Positions 46,698-54,771 of a DNA stretch of 64,000 nt are shown here, in pieces. Both the position numbers and the translations under genes were made by a program. Position 1 is the first letter of the stretch. Every line of letters begins with the position of its first letter. Source of the DNA: Krasilnikovia cinnamomea (lineage in GTDB: Bacteria > Actinomycetota > Actinomycetes > Mycobacteriales > Micromonosporaceae); assembly GCF_004217545.1 (NCBI RefSeq), contig NZ_SHKY01000001.1:5394001-5458000 (forward strand). The letters run 5' to 3'. Under the pieces are notes generated by a model that searched no databases, had not been told where the DNA came from, and was given only the letters and a program-made list of their open reading frames with translations.

Positions 46698-48055
46698 GCG
46701 TCCACCAGCGCCTTCGCGTACGCGGGCGGCACGAACGTCGGCCCGCCCGGGGTCAGCACGTCCTGGCGGGAGGCGCTGGCCCACGCCGCGTCCGGTACGG
46801 CGGCGCGCAGCGCGGTGACCACGGGCGCGTCGCGCCAGCGCGGGTCCTCGGCCAGCATGCCGAGGGCCACCAGGCACTCCGCCACCTCACCCACGCACTC
46901 GAACGGCTTGTGCGAGTCGATGCCGAGCAGTTCGCTGAACCCGGGCACCTGGGCGGTGTCGGCCAGCAGGTCGTGGCCGAAGATCTCGGCGATCCGCTCC
47001 GGGGTCATCGCGGGCGCCATGGCCAGGTAGACGAACCGGCACTTGGGGCAGTCACCGCACCAGCGCGCCGTCCGGTCATGCAGCTTGAACGCCTTGTTGC
47101 AGCTGGTCACGACCGCGTCGTAGCGGGTGTGCCGGGCGAACAGCTGGGCGATGTGCAGCTCCGACAGCGAGCGCAGCAGCGAGAAGTACGGCTCGGTCAG
47201 CCCGGCGTGCGCGGTGACGGCGGCCCGCAGCAGCCCCTCGGCCTCGACGCCCTTCGACCACTGGTGGTTGACCTCGTGGCCGTTCCACACCAGGTTCGGG
47301 TCGGAGGCGGAACGCTCGTTGGACATCACCACGGGCCCGAGGCCGTGCAGCGCGGCGGTGGCGATCGCGATCAGCGAGTTGATCGCGGTGACGGGAATGT
47401 GGCCGTTGAGCGCCCCGGCCTTGTTGAGTTCGAACAGGTGCGGGTCGAGGCGGCGCCGGGCGGCCAGCGCGGGCAGCCCGGACGCGGCGTTCACGTCGAC
47501 GATCACCGGGTTGGGGTTGACCGAGAAGGGCACCGGGTCGAGCCCGGCCGCGCGCAGGATCTCCAGCGTGACGATGGAGTCCTTGCCGCCGCCGACGGCC
47601 GACAGCGGGCGCCCCTCGGCGTTGTCCACGGGCGTCGCCGGCTGCGCGGTGCCGGGCACCTCGACGGTCAGGTCGAGGACGTGCGGCAGGTCGTTGCGGT
47701 ACGCGTACTCGGCAAGGCCGTGGGTGTAGACGGCCGTGAACAGCGCCGCCGCCTCGGCCGGTACGGGCGCCGGCGCCACCACCCGGGGCGGCGCACCGAC
47801 CTTGTAGTAGCTCACCCCGGCCACCACGTGCAGCAGGTCGAGCACCCGGCGCACGGTGGCCAGCGCCGTGGCCGACGGCGGCGCGGCCGGTACGGGCAGC
47901 TCGATCGTCTCGGTGAAACGCAGCGGGGACGGCCCGTCGAGCAGGTAGTCGAAGGTGGCGACGCCCGTGCCCGGGTCGAAGGCGTACGAGGGGAACCGCA
48001 TGACCTCGAATTGCGCGCGCACCCAGAAGCTCCCGTCGTCGTCCCGGCGAGCCAT
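46679..48055 (-). CDS. murL: UDP-MurNAc-L-Ala-L-Glu epimerase MurL
   Basis: 458 residues from ATG at 48055. LSAVGGGKDSIVTLEIL (151-167) is a PP-loop-like ATP site. NPNPVIVDVNAASGLPAL, VVMSNERSASDPN and WCGDCPKCRFVYLAM are conserved in MurL of Xanthomonas, which epimerises the terminal L-Glu of UDP-MurNAc-L-Ala-L-Glu to D-Glu with ATP. The divergent neighbour, 30 bases away, encodes a MurD-like ligase, as expected for MurD2. With MurI-independent D-Glu formation, this pair supplies the second residue of the peptidoglycan stem. The identification is by recall of the family. Confidence 0.85.
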   Translation of the reverse strand: MARRDDDGSFWVRAQFEVMRFPSYAFDPGTGVATFDYLLDGPSPLRFTETIELPVPAAPPSATALATVRRVLDLLHVVAGVSYYKVGAPPRVVAPAPVPAEAAALFTAVYTHGLAEYAYRNDLPHVLDLTVEVPGTAQPATPVDNAEGRPLSAVGGGKDSIVTLEILRAAGLDPVPFSVNPNPVIVDVNAASGLPALAARRRLDPHLFELNKAGALNGHIPVTAINSLIAIATAALHGLGPVVMSNERSASDPNLVWNGHEVNHQWSKGVEAEGLLRAAVTAHAGLTEPYFSLLRSLSELHIAQLFARHTRYDAVVTSCNKAFKLHDRTARWCGDCPKCRFVYLAMAPAMTPERIAEIFGHDLLADTAQVPGFSELLGIDSHKPFECVGEVAECLVALGMLAEDPRWRDAPVVTALRAAVPDAAWASASRQDVLTPGGPTFVPPAYAKALVDAYSAAS

Positions 48056-48085
48056 ACTAGTGCGACTCGACCAAGGGAGACGACG

Positions 48086-49438
48086 TTGCGCCTGGCAGAC
48101 CTCACCGGCCGTTCCGTCGCTGTCTGGGGCACCGGCCGGGAGGGCCGCGCGGCCGTCCGGGCGGTCGCGGCGCACCGGCCGGCCCGGCTGATCGCCGTCG
48201 ACGACAGCGCGGACTACCTGTCCGTGCCGTGGGAGGGTGAGCTGGCCGCCCTGGCCCCGCTGGCCGGGGGCGAGCACGCGTTCGCCGCCCTGGCCGCGGC
48301 CGACGTCGTGGTCCGCTCGCCGGGGGTGCCCTCGACCCACCCGTGGATGGCCGAGCTGCGCGGGCGGGGCATCACGATCACCGGCGGCAGCGCGCTGTGG
48401 CTGGCCGACAACGCGGCCCGTACGGTCGGGGTGACCGGCAGCAAGGGCAAGAGCACCACGGCCAGCCTGATCAGTCACCTGCTGGCCGCCGCGGGCCGGC
48501 CCAACGTGTTCGGCGGCAACATCGGGGTGCCGCTGCTCGACCTGCCCGACGCCGACCTGTACGTCCTGGAACTGTCCAGCTACCAGTGCGCGGACCTGAC
48601 CGACTCGCCACGGGTGGCCGTGGTGACGGCGCTGTTCCCCGAGCACCTGGACGCGCACGGCGGGGAGCGCGAGTACTACCGCGACAAGCTGAATCTGCTC
48701 CGGCACGGCCCCCAGTTGATCGTGGTCAACGGCGCCGACGAGCGCCTGGCGGGCGAGGTGCGCGGCATCTCGGACCTCAACGGCTGGCCGCCGGTCGAGG
48801 CGGCGGGGCCGGACTCGCGCTTCCGGATCGGTCCGGACGACTTCGTGTACGCCAGCGACACCCGGCTGTTCCCGCGCTCGGCGCTGCGCCTACGGGGTGC
48901 TCACAACGGGCGCAATCTGTGCGTCGCGCTGGCCGTGCTGGACGGCATGGGTGTGGACGTGGTGGATCTGCGCAGCGTGCTGGAGAAGGCGGTGGCCGCG
49001 TTCGAGGGGCTGCCGCACCGGCTGGCGGAGATCGAGGACCCGTCGGGTCTGACCTTCGTCGACGACACGCTGTCGACCAGCCCGTACTCGGCGATGCATG
49101 CGATCGACGCGTACGAGGGGCGGCCGTTGACCGTGCTGGTGGGTGGGACGGACCGGGGCCTGGATTACGGGCCGCTGCGGGAGCATCTGCGGGGCCGGGA
49201 GATCACCGTGATCGGGCTGCCGGACAGCGGCCCGCGGATTCTCGCGGCACTGGCGGGGCTGGCCGGGGTGCGTACCCAGAACGCCGAGGATCTGCCGGCG
49301 GCGGTGCGGCTGGCGCGCGAGGTGACGCCGGCCGGGGGAGTGGTGCTGTTGTCCCCGGCGGCGCCGAGTTACGGCCGTTTCCGCAATTTCGAGCACCGTT
49401 CCGAGGTCTTCGCGGAGGCCATCCGCGCCACCGCCTGA
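48086..49438 (+). CDS. murD2: UDP-MurNAc-L-Ala L-glutamate ligase MurD2
   Basis: 450 residues from TTG at 48086, chosen because AAGGGAGA precedes it and the Mur domain 1 (RSVAVWGTGREGRAAVRAVA) begins there. ATP site GSKGKST (118-124), substrate block LYVLELSSYQC, and the C-terminal LFPEHLDAHGG, HNGRNLCVALA and VDDTLSTSPYSAM are Mur-ligase features. Next to MurL it is most likely the L-Glu-adding MurD2 rather than standard MurD, which normally sits in the division cluster. The rare TTG start may lower its expression. Confidence 0.85.
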   Translation: MRLADLTGRSVAVWGTGREGRAAVRAVAAHRPARLIAVDDSADYLSVPWEGELAALAPLAGGEHAFAALAAADVVVRSPGVPSTHPWMAELRGRGITITGGSALWLADNAARTVGVTGSKGKSTTASLISHLLAAAGRPNVFGGNIGVPLLDLPDADLYVLELSSYQCADLTDSPRVAVVTALFPEHLDAHGGEREYYRDKLNLLRHGPQLIVVNGADERLAGEVRGISDLNGWPPVEAAGPDSRFRIGPDDFVYASDTRLFPRSALRLRGAHNGRNLCVALAVLDGMGVDVVDLRSVLEKAVAAFEGLPHRLAEIEDPSGLTFVDDTLSTSPYSAMHAIDAYEGRPLTVLVGGTDRGLDYGPLREHLRGREITVIGLPDSGPRILAALAGLAGVRTQNAEDLPAAVRLAREVTPAGGVVLLSPAAPSYGRFRNFEHRSEVFAEAIRATA

Positions 49439-49528
49439 CCACCCTAATTGCCCAGACTATGATGATTTCCCCGTCCGCCGGATGCAACACAGAAGACCCC
49501 CGCCCGTCGGTCGGCGCCACACATTGGT

Positions 49529-49838
49529 GAGTTCGGATCAGGCCCTGACCTGAACTCTCCGAGTTGGCGAGGTTGCTCCGGCTGATCGGCGGCAGGTCTG
49601 CATTTCGGTTGGTTGTTGGTGAGTTTGGGTCAGGTCCTGACCTGAACTCTCCGAGTTGGCGAGGTTGCTCCGGCTGATCGGCGGCAGCTCTGCGTTTCGG
49701 TTGGTTGTTGATGAGTTTGGGTTGGGGGCGGACCTGAACTCTCCGAGTTGGCGAGGCTGCCCCAGCGCCCGGCGGCAGCTCTGCGCTCCGGTGAGTTGTT
49801 GGGGAGTTTGGGTCAGGAGCGGACCCGAACTCTTCAAG
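49529..49838. repeat. 92-bp direct repeats, each with an imperfect hairpin
   Basis: The box GAGTTYGGRTCAGG starts at 49529, 49621, 49713 (variant) and 49804, spacing 92, 92 and 91. Each is followed by CCTGACCTGAACTC or a variant, giving an inverted pair. The first two copies also share CTCCGAGTTGGCGAGGTTGC and CGGCTGATCGGCGGCAG almost exactly. The last copy ends ACCCGAACTCTTCAAG (49823-49838), the dispersed core seen at 22388 and 37305. Confidence 0.9.
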
Positions 49839-49888
49839 ATCGACAATGCGGTCCCCGGGCGGCCGGCGTCGCCGATCTGATCGCGCTA

Positions 49889-49918
49889 CGCCCGCCACCG
49901 CTCGGCGGGCGTTTTTTT
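49889..49918 (+). terminator. Intrinsic terminator with 7-T tract
   Basis: CGCCCGCC (49889-49896), loop ACCGCTC, GGCGGGCG (49904-49911), then seven T (49912-49918). A textbook Rho-independent terminator, unusual for this GC content. Confidence 0.88.
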
Positions 49919-49948
49919 GCCCGCGATTGTCGGGACGGGCAATTTTTT
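49917..49948 (+). terminator. Second intrinsic terminator directly after the first
   Basis: TTGCCCG (49917-49923), 12-base loop, CGGGCAA (49936-49942), then six T (49943-49948). It starts within the T-tract of the first terminator, so the two are back to back. Confidence 0.8.
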
Positions 49949-50228
49949 CGCCATCCGGGGAGGGGTCGCCGAGGGTTTCCGGCGGCATCGCGGACGACCG
50001 GCCGCGCTCCCATGGTCACCGAAATCATCCGAATGACGGAGCCCGATGCCTCCGTCGGGCTTCGATGGAGGGCCGTTCGGCCGACGTGCAAACACGGCCA
50101 AAAGCGACTATGTGACGGCTGGCACGTCGATTCATCCATATCGGGATCGACGCGCGTCAACCGGTGCCACGGCCATAGGGATTCATGACCTCCGCTCCCG
50201 TAACGGTTTGAAAACTTCACCCACGGTC

Positions 50229-50262
50229 TTGACAGGAGGGGGTCCGCAGTAAGAACTTTTAC
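50229..50262 (+). promoter_or_regulatory. Candidate promoter/operator of the rpiR gene
   Basis: TTGACA (50229-50234) is a consensus -35. At about 15-17 bases distance lies TAAGAACT, a poor -10. GTAAGAACTTTTAC (50249-50262) is an imperfect palindrome that could be a regulator site, 38 bases before the GTG. Confidence 0.35.
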
Positions 50263-50300
50263 CGCGACAGTTAACACTCCTTGCTGAAGGGCGGCCGGTC

Positions 50301-51395
50301 GTGGAGCCAGAGGTGGACGGCACATCGTCGACCGCGGTCGTCGTTTCGCCCGAGCGCGACCCGAGGCCTGCGGACGCGAGGCCTGTGGACGCGAGGCCTG
50401 TGGACGCGAGGCCTGCGGACGCGAAGCCTGCGGACGCGAAGCCTGCGGACGCGAAGCCTGCGGACGCGAAGCCTGCGGACGCGAAGCCGGGAGACGGGAA
50501 GCAGGCGGTCGACGCCTCCAGCGGTGCGCTGGTCCGGGTCCGCTCGATGCTGCCGGAGTTCACCGGCGCCCTGCAGCGGGTCGCCGAGCAGGTCCTCGCC
50601 GACCCGGCCGCAGCCTCCCGCGCGACCATCGTCGAACTCGCCGAGCGCAGCGGCACCTCCCCGGCCACGGTCACCCGGTTCTGCCGGGCCCTCGGCTTCG
50701 AGGGCTACGCCGACCTGCGGCTGGGCATCGCCGCCGAGACCGGCCGGGCCCGCTCCGCCGGCTGGACGGTCGACATCGGCCGCGAGATCCAGCCCAGCGA
50801 CCCGCTGGAGCGCGTCCTGCGGCACATCATGGCCGCGGACACCCAGGCCATGCACGACACCGCCACGCTGCTCGACCTCGCCGAGGTGGAGCGCGCCGCG
50901 GTCGCCATCGCCGCCGCGGGCCGGGTCAACATCTTCGGCGCCAGCGGCAGCGCCCTGGTCGGTGAGGAGATGCAGTTCAGCCTGCACCGCATCGGCGTAC
51001 CCGTCTGGGCCTGGACCGATGTGCACAACGGCCTGGCCAGCGCCGCGCTGTCGCGGCCCGGCGACGTCGCGCTCGGCATCTCGCACTCGGGTGAGACGGG
51101 CGAGACCATCGAGCTGCTGGCCGAGGCCAGCAGCCGGGGCGCCACCACGATCGCGCTGACCAGCTTCCCGCGCTCCCCGCTGGCGGAACTGGCCGACATC
51201 GTGCTGGTCACCGCCACCCAGGCGACCACGTTCCGGCCGGACGCGCTGTCGGCGCGCCATCCCCAACTGGTCGTCCTCGATCTGCTCTACGTCGCGGTCG
51301 CGCAGCGAACCCACGAACGTTCGCATGCCGCGTTCCAGCGCACCGCCCAGGCCGTCCACGGTCACAAGGCCGCCAAGGACGGGCATTCGCCATGA
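50301..51395 (+). CDS. RpiR/MurR-family transcriptional regulator (HTH + SIS)
   Basis: 364 residues from GTG. Residues about 22-66 are DARPA/DAKPA pentapeptide repeats encoded by a 15-bp direct repeat. The HTH_6 domain (about 80-155) contains ATIVELAERSGTSPATVTRF. The SIS sugar-phosphate domain follows (about 200-340: FGASGSALVGEEM, SHSGETGETIELL). Such regulators sense phosphosugars, often amino sugars, which fits the Ngc-type importers encoded downstream. It ends 71 bases before the first binding-protein gene and probably controls it. Confidence 0.9.
   Translation: MEPEVDGTSSTAVVVSPERDPRPADARPVDARPVDARPADAKPADAKPADAKPADAKPADAKPGDGKQAVDASSGALVRVRSMLPEFTGALQRVAEQVLADPAAASRATIVELAERSGTSPATVTRFCRALGFEGYADLRLGIAAETGRARSAGWTVDIGREIQPSDPLERVLRHIMAADTQAMHDTATLLDLAEVERAAVAIAAAGRVNIFGASGSALVGEEMQFSLHRIGVPVWAWTDVHNGLASAALSRPGDVALGISHSGETGETIELLAEASSRGATTIALTSFPRSPLAELADIVLVTATQATTFRPDALSARHPQLVVLDLLYVAVAQRTHERSHAAFQRTAQAVHGHKAAKDGHSP
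50362..50497. repeat. 15-bp tandem repeat in the RpiR N-terminus
   Basis: Units of the form GCCTGCGGACGCGAA (with GCCTGTGGACGCGAG variants) repeat about nine times, encoding DARPA, DARPV and DAKPA. The last units are degenerate. Same period as the non-coding array at 25212-25375, but a different sequence. Confidence 0.85.
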
Positions 51396-51466
51396 ACGAA
51401 CACCACCCCAGATAGCACCGCCCACCCCCACCTCACCGACCACGGACATCCCTCAAGGAGGACAGC

Positions 51467-52777
51467 GTGAAGCGCACTATCGCGGTCACCGCAGCGCTTG
51501 CCGCGACGCTGCTCGGAGCCGCCGCCTGCGGCGGTTCGAGCGACAAGGACGAGGCCACCACCACGGCGACGGGCGCGGTCAACGGCGCCGGCAAGACCGT
51601 CAAGGTCTGGCTCATGGTCGACGCCGAGTCGGCCTGGAAGAACGTCGTCGAGGACGCCAACAAGCGGTTCACCGCGGCGACCGGCGCCCAGGTCAACGTC
51701 GAGTACCAGCAGTGGGCCAACCACCTGACCAAGCTCGACGCGACGCTCGCGGGCACCGACGTGCCCGACGTGGTGGAGCTGGGCAACACCGAGTTCTCCA
51801 AGTACGTCTTCAACGGCGGTTTCACCGCCCTGAACAAGGGCGACTTCGAGAACTCCGGCACCTGGCTGTCCGGCCTGTCCGGCGCGTGCGAGCTGGACGG
51901 CAAGACGTACTGCGTGCCGTACTACGCGGGCGCCCGGGTGCTGATCTACCGCACCGACCTGTTCAAGAAGGCCGGCATCAACCAGCCGCCCGCCACGTAC
52001 GCGGAGCTGCTGGCCGACGCGGACAAGCTGGCCGCCGCCAACAAGTCCGACGCCAAGTTCGGCGCGTTCTACATGCCGACCTACTGGTACGCCGCGATGA
52101 GCTTCGTCAAGGCGACCGGCGGCGAGATCGCGGTGAAGAACGGCGACAAGTGGCAGGGCCAGCTCGCCCAGCCCGCCGCCGTGCAGGGCCTGCAGCGCTG
52201 GGCCGACCTGGTCAAGAAGTACTCGAAGGCCGACCCGGCCAAGGACGAGAACGACCAGGCCGCGCTGTTCGCCCAGGGCCACGCCGCGATGTTCATGGGC
52301 AACACCTGGGAGAAGGGCGCCGCGGAGCAGACCAAGAAGGACCCGAACGACCCGAACTCCCCGATGGTCAACACGAAGGTGTTCGGCAAGCTGGCCACCG
52401 CGCCGATGCCGGAGACCCCGTCGTTCCTCGGCGGCTCCAACCTCGGTGTCACCGAGAAGAGCCAGAACAAGCAGCTGGCCGCCCAGTGGATCAAGTACTT
52501 CACGGACGCCCAGTCGATGCAGGGCCTGATCGAGAAGGGCGTGCTGCCCAACTCGACGGCGCTGCTCGACAAGGCCGCCGCCCAGCCGGGCAGCGAGGCC
52601 GCCGCGGCCGCCGCGAAGAACAGCTGGTTCACCCCGAACGCCGAGAAGTGGGCGGACGTGGAGAAGGCCACGGTGCTACAGCAGATGCTGCGCGACATCA
52701 CCACCGGCAAGAAGTCCGTCCAGGACGCGGCCGCCTGGGCCGACCAGCAGATCAACACGATCCTCAACGAGGGCTGA
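51467..52777 (+). CDS. Sugar ABC transporter solute-binding lipoprotein (family 1)
   Basis: 436 residues from GTG with AAGGAGG. The signal peptide ends in GAAACGG (lipobox Cys about 21). A family-1 binding-protein fold follows: VKVWLMVDAESAWKNVVEDA, DVPDVVELGNTEFSKYVFNG and GQLAQPAAVQGLQRWADLVKKYSK. It captures a sugar outside the membrane for the two permeases encoded next. Preceded by the RpiR regulator. The sugar is unknown; an N-acetylated amino sugar or its oligomer would fit the neighbours. Confidence 0.92.
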   Translation: MKRTIAVTAALAATLLGAAACGGSSDKDEATTTATGAVNGAGKTVKVWLMVDAESAWKNVVEDANKRFTAATGAQVNVEYQQWANHLTKLDATLAGTDVPDVVELGNTEFSKYVFNGGFTALNKGDFENSGTWLSGLSGACELDGKTYCVPYYAGARVLIYRTDLFKKAGINQPPATYAELLADADKLAAANKSDAKFGAFYMPTYWYAAMSFVKATGGEIAVKNGDKWQGQLAQPAAVQGLQRWADLVKKYSKADPAKDENDQAALFAQGHAAMFMGNTWEKGAAEQTKKDPNDPNSPMVNTKVFGKLATAPMPETPSFLGGSNLGVTEKSQNKQLAAQWIKYFTDAQSMQGLIEKGVLPNSTALLDKAAAQPGSEAAAAAAKNSWFTPNAEKWADVEKATVLQQMLRDITTGKKSVQDAAAWADQQINTILNEG

Positions 52778-52849
52778 CGCCCGGTGCCGCCCGCCCGGGG
52801 GGACCGGGCGGGCGGCACCACCTGGAGACGAGCGGAGAGGAGCAGCACG

Positions 52850-53830
52850 ATGCACGCCGTCGACTCACCGACGACCGACCCGATGATGACGCCGTCCGAC
52901 GTCATCGCTCAGCCCGCTGCGACGCGGACCCGCCGCCGCTCGGCGGACGGGCGTACGCCATGGCTGCTGGCGCTGCCCACCCTGCTGGTGCTGCTCGGGC
53001 TGCTCGGATACCCGCTGTACCGCATGGTCCTGCTGTCGTTCCAGAACATGCGGCTGCGCGAACTGATCACCGGCCGTACGCCGCCGTGGGTCGGCTTCGA
53101 CCAGTACACCAAGGTGCTCGGCGACCCGGTCTTCTGGACCGTGGTCCGCCGTACCGTGGTCTTCACGGCGGTGTCGGTGGTCATCTCCGTCGTGCTGGGG
53201 CTTGCCGTCGCGTTGCTGATGCGGCGGGTGCACCGCCGGGTCCGGCTGTTCATGATCGTCGCGATGATGTTCGTCTGGGCCATGCCGCAGCTGGTCGCGG
53301 CGCAGATCTTCAAGTGGATGACCGACGCCGACTTCGGCGTGCTGAACTACCTCATCGACAAGCTGCCCGGGGTGGAGTTCCAGGGCCACAGCTGGTTCCT
53401 GTCGCCGACCCAGGGCTGGATCGTCATCACCACGCTGGTCGTCTGGGCCGGCATCCCGTTCCTGGCGATCACCCTCAACGCGGGCCTGACCCAGGTGCCC
53501 AAGGAGCTGCTGGAAGCGGCCACGGTGGACGGTGCGAACGCGTGGCAGGCGCTGCGCGGCATCACGCTGCCGATCCTGCGGCCGCTGCTCATCATCGTCA
53601 CCACCCTGTCGGTGATCTGGAACTTCGGCCTGTTCACCCAGCCGTGGGTGCTACGTGACAGCAAGGTGGAGGCGGAATACCAGACCCTTGCCACGTACGC
53701 GTTCACGCAGGCGTTCGGCCGGTCCAACTACAGCCTCGGCTCGGCGATCTCGGTGATCACGGTGCTGCTGATGCTCGGCGTCATGGCGTTCTACATCCGG
53801 CAGATGTTCAAGATCGGAGAGGTGGACTGA
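52850..53830 (+). CDS. Sugar ABC transporter permease (MalF/UgpA type)
   Basis: 326 residues from ATG at 52850 (GGAGAGGAG). Six membrane helices, starting LLALPTLLVLLGLLGYPLY. The ATPase-contact EAA loop is EAATVDGANAWQALRGITLP. The soluble N-terminus is 40 residues and Thr-rich. Its stop overlaps the next permease ATG by one base (TGATG). Confidence 0.93.
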   Translation: MHAVDSPTTDPMMTPSDVIAQPAATRTRRRSADGRTPWLLALPTLLVLLGLLGYPLYRMVLLSFQNMRLRELITGRTPPWVGFDQYTKVLGDPVFWTVVRRTVVFTAVSVVISVVLGLAVALLMRRVHRRVRLFMIVAMMFVWAMPQLVAAQIFKWMTDADFGVLNYLIDKLPGVEFQGHSWFLSPTQGWIVITTLVVWAGIPFLAITLNAGLTQVPKELLEAATVDGANAWQALRGITLPILRPLLIIVTTLSVIWNFGLFTQPWVLRDSKVEAEYQTLATYAFTQAFGRSNYSLGSAISVITVLLMLGVMAFYIRQMFKIGEVD

Positions 53831-54732
53831 TGGTCGCCGCCGCACCCACCACCCGTGCGCGCAGGGCACGGAGAAGGCATGCCGACGACGACGCGGTGCT
53901 GACCGTCGGCCGCAGCCGGACCGGCACCGCGCTGGCGAACGCCGCCGGCATCCTCTTCTCGATCGTGATGATCTTCCCGGTGTACTGGGTGATCAACACG
54001 GCGTTCAAGCCGGGCCCCGAGGTGCTTCAGCTCACGCCGTCCTTTGTGCCCGAGAACCCGACGCTGGACAACTTCGTCAGCGCCTTCAAGGCCCCGCTGT
54101 TCCTGCAGGACCTGCTGAACGGGCTCATTGTCACGGTCATCGCGGTGCTCGGCGCGCTGATCGTCGGGTTCCTGGCCGCGCTGGCGATCGCCCGGTTCAA
54201 GTTCCACGGCCGCCGCGCGATCATCCTGGTGGTGCTGGCGGTGCAGCTCGTGCCGTTCCTGGCGCTGCTGATCCCGCTGTTCCTGATGCTGCAGAAGGCG
54301 AACTTGACCAACAGCCTCATCGGCGTCAGCATCACCTACCTTGTGCTGATCCTGCCGTACACGGTGTGGACGCTGCGCGGCTTCATCGCCGCCATCCCCA
54401 AGGAACTGGACGAGGCCGCGCTCATCGACGGGTGCAGCCGGTTCCAGACTTTCTGGCGCATCATCCTGCCGCTGACCGGTCCCGGTCTCGTGGCGACCTC
54501 GGTCTACGGCTTCATTCAGGCGTGGAACGAGTTCATCATCATCAACACCCTGAACAGTCCGGAGAAGCAGAACCTGATGGCCTGGTTGCTGCAGAACCAG
54601 ACGAACCGCGGTACCGCCTGGGGCCCCCTCATGGCCGGTGCGATCATCACCTCCCTTCCGGTGGTGGTCTTTTTCCTCATCATCCAGCGCAACATCGCCG
54701 CCGGTCTCACCGCCGGCGCCGTCAAGGGCTGA
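53830..54732 (+). CDS. Sugar ABC transporter permease (MalG/UgpE type)
   Basis: 300 residues. Six helices; the EAA loop reads EAALIDGCSRFQTFWRIILP and the C-terminus ends in ERNIAAGL-type RNIAAGLTAGAVKG, typical of MalG-type permeases. It forms a heterodimer with the preceding permease. No ATPase gene is present here; such importers in actinobacteria usually share the general ATPase MsiK (inference). Confidence 0.93.
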   Translation: MVAAAPTTRARRARRRHADDDAVLTVGRSRTGTALANAAGILFSIVMIFPVYWVINTAFKPGPEVLQLTPSFVPENPTLDNFVSAFKAPLFLQDLLNGLIVTVIAVLGALIVGFLAALAIARFKFHGRRAIILVVLAVQLVPFLALLIPLFLMLQKANLTNSLIGVSITYLVLILPYTVWTLRGFIAAIPKELDEAALIDGCSRFQTFWRIILPLTGPGLVATSVYGFIQAWNEFIIINTLNSPEKQNLMAWLLQNQTNRGTAWGPLMAGAIITSLPVVVFFLIIQRNIAAGLTAGAVKG

Positions 54733-54771
54733 CCAGCCAGAGCACCATCAGCAATTTCCGAGGAGAAGCCG

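Larger units (their letters stand above)
49439..50300. other. Gene-free region after murD2
   Basis: 862 bases without a supported gene. Contents: three and a half copies of a 92-bp repeat (49529-49838), two consecutive intrinsic terminators (49889-49948), an unassigned segment (49949-50228), and the RpiR promoter region (50229-50300). Open frames crossing the repeats change frame from copy to copy because 92 is not a multiple of three. Confidence 0.7.

Noticed and set aside
49203..49988. Minus-strand frames through the 92-bp repeats giving repeated Pro/Asn/Thr-rich protein.
   Set aside because: The repeat period is not a multiple of three, so the peptide repeat shifts frame from copy to copy. 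No ribosome site or conserved codon pattern.
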